Below are positions 6,003 to 6,319 of a DNA stretch of 6,319 nt, piece by piece; position 1 is the stretch's first letter, and every line of letters starts with the position of its first letter. Position numbers and translations under genes: made by a program. The notes under the pieces are model-generated. The model did not search any database. It was not told the DNA's origin and worked only from the letters and a program-made list of their open reading frames with translations. Source of the stretch: DATNIC01 sp035604635 (GTDB lineage Bacteria; Vulcanimicrobiota; Vulcanimicrobiia; Vulcanimicrobiales; Vulcanimicrobiaceae); assembly GCA_035604635.1 (NCBI GenBank), contig DATNIC010000197.1:1-6319 (forward strand), read 5' to 3'.

Positions 6003-6319
6003 TCACATGCCGTCAACGCGTCGCAACGTGTCTTCATCATCCGCTTCCAGATAGATATGGTCGCGGGCGTAGTAACTGCGAATGCGTTGGACATAACGTT
6101 TTAACCGCTGCATGGTTGCAGCATCGAGCTGCCAATCGATCATCAGCCTTCTAACATGGTAATACACGATATCGGACAGGCTGGAAAGATAATCGTCGCT
6201 TTTCCTACCGTAACTATCTACCGAGTAAGCCAAGATAGACCAATCATACTGATAGCGCGTCGCCACGTCACAGTCATGGTAACCGACTTCACCGGCAGAC
6301 GGGCGATAAACGACGCTCA
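6003..6319 (-). CDS. Tyrosine-rich hypothetical protein, 5'-partial
   Basis: I do not recognise this protein. The - strand frame is open from the window edge to TGA at 6003-6005, giving about 104 residues in view. An in-frame GTG at 6266 would give 87 aa, but no convincing ribosome binding site precedes it. The residues before it (including RPSAGEVGYHDCDV) look like continuing protein, so the gene most likely begins outside the window. The visible part has 11 Tyr in the last 87 residues, with runs such as DIVYYHVRRL, RLKRYVQRIRSYYARDHIYL and an acidic EADDEDTLRR tail. It is probably all-helical, soluble, and lacks a membrane segment. Its DNA is lower in GC (about 49% by hand count) than the rest of the window, which may mean different ancestry. 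It ends 60 nt before the DUF5069-like start on the same strand and could share a transcript with it. Confidence 0.6.
   Translation of the reverse strand, partial: SVVYRPSAGEVGYHDCDVATRYQYDWSILAYSVDSYGRKSDDYLSSLSDIVYYHVRRLMIDWQLDAATMQRLKRYVQRIRSYYARDHIYLEADDEDTLRRVDGM

Overview
The window is bacterial: dense, GC-rich coding (about 60% by eye), Shine-Dalgarno sites, ATG/GTG/TTG starts and 4-nt gene overlaps. The phylum cannot be fixed from the sequence. A tandem DUF5069-type protein and the generally unfamiliar gene set hint at a soil or uncultivated lineage, but that is a weak inference.

Left part (1-3961) looks like a small catabolic locus. On the + strand are the large subunit of a Rieske non-heme iron ring-hydroxylating oxygenase (5' end outside the window) and its small subunit, coupled through an ATGA overlap. 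Facing them on the - strand is a two-gene unit: an unusual 543-aa asparaginase-fold protein, followed through a TTGA overlap by a TauD/TfdA-family 2-oxoglutarate dioxygenase. The two units meet tail to tail, with both stop codons inside one CTAG palindrome. No ferredoxin, reductase, transporter or regulator is visible, so substrate and electron-transfer partners are unknown.

At 3973-4024, in the leader of the asparaginase-like gene, lies a + strand segment that reads like the 3' half of a tRNA: an anticodon-like arm with GAA, a perfect T-arm, a 7-nt acceptor strand, a discriminator base and an encoded CCA. There is no D-arm or 5' acceptor strand. It is either a tRNA remnant or the att-type scar of an integrated element, and it separates the catabolic genes from the right-hand genes.

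Right part (4048-6319) is all on the - strand. In transcription order it has a 5'-truncated, tyrosine-rich, lower-GC unknown protein, a protein made of two copies of a DUF5069-like unit, and a secreted protein with two TolB/CsgG-like alpha/beta domains. No function can be assigned to these with confidence. No IS element, CRISPR array, rRNA or intact tRNA was seen.
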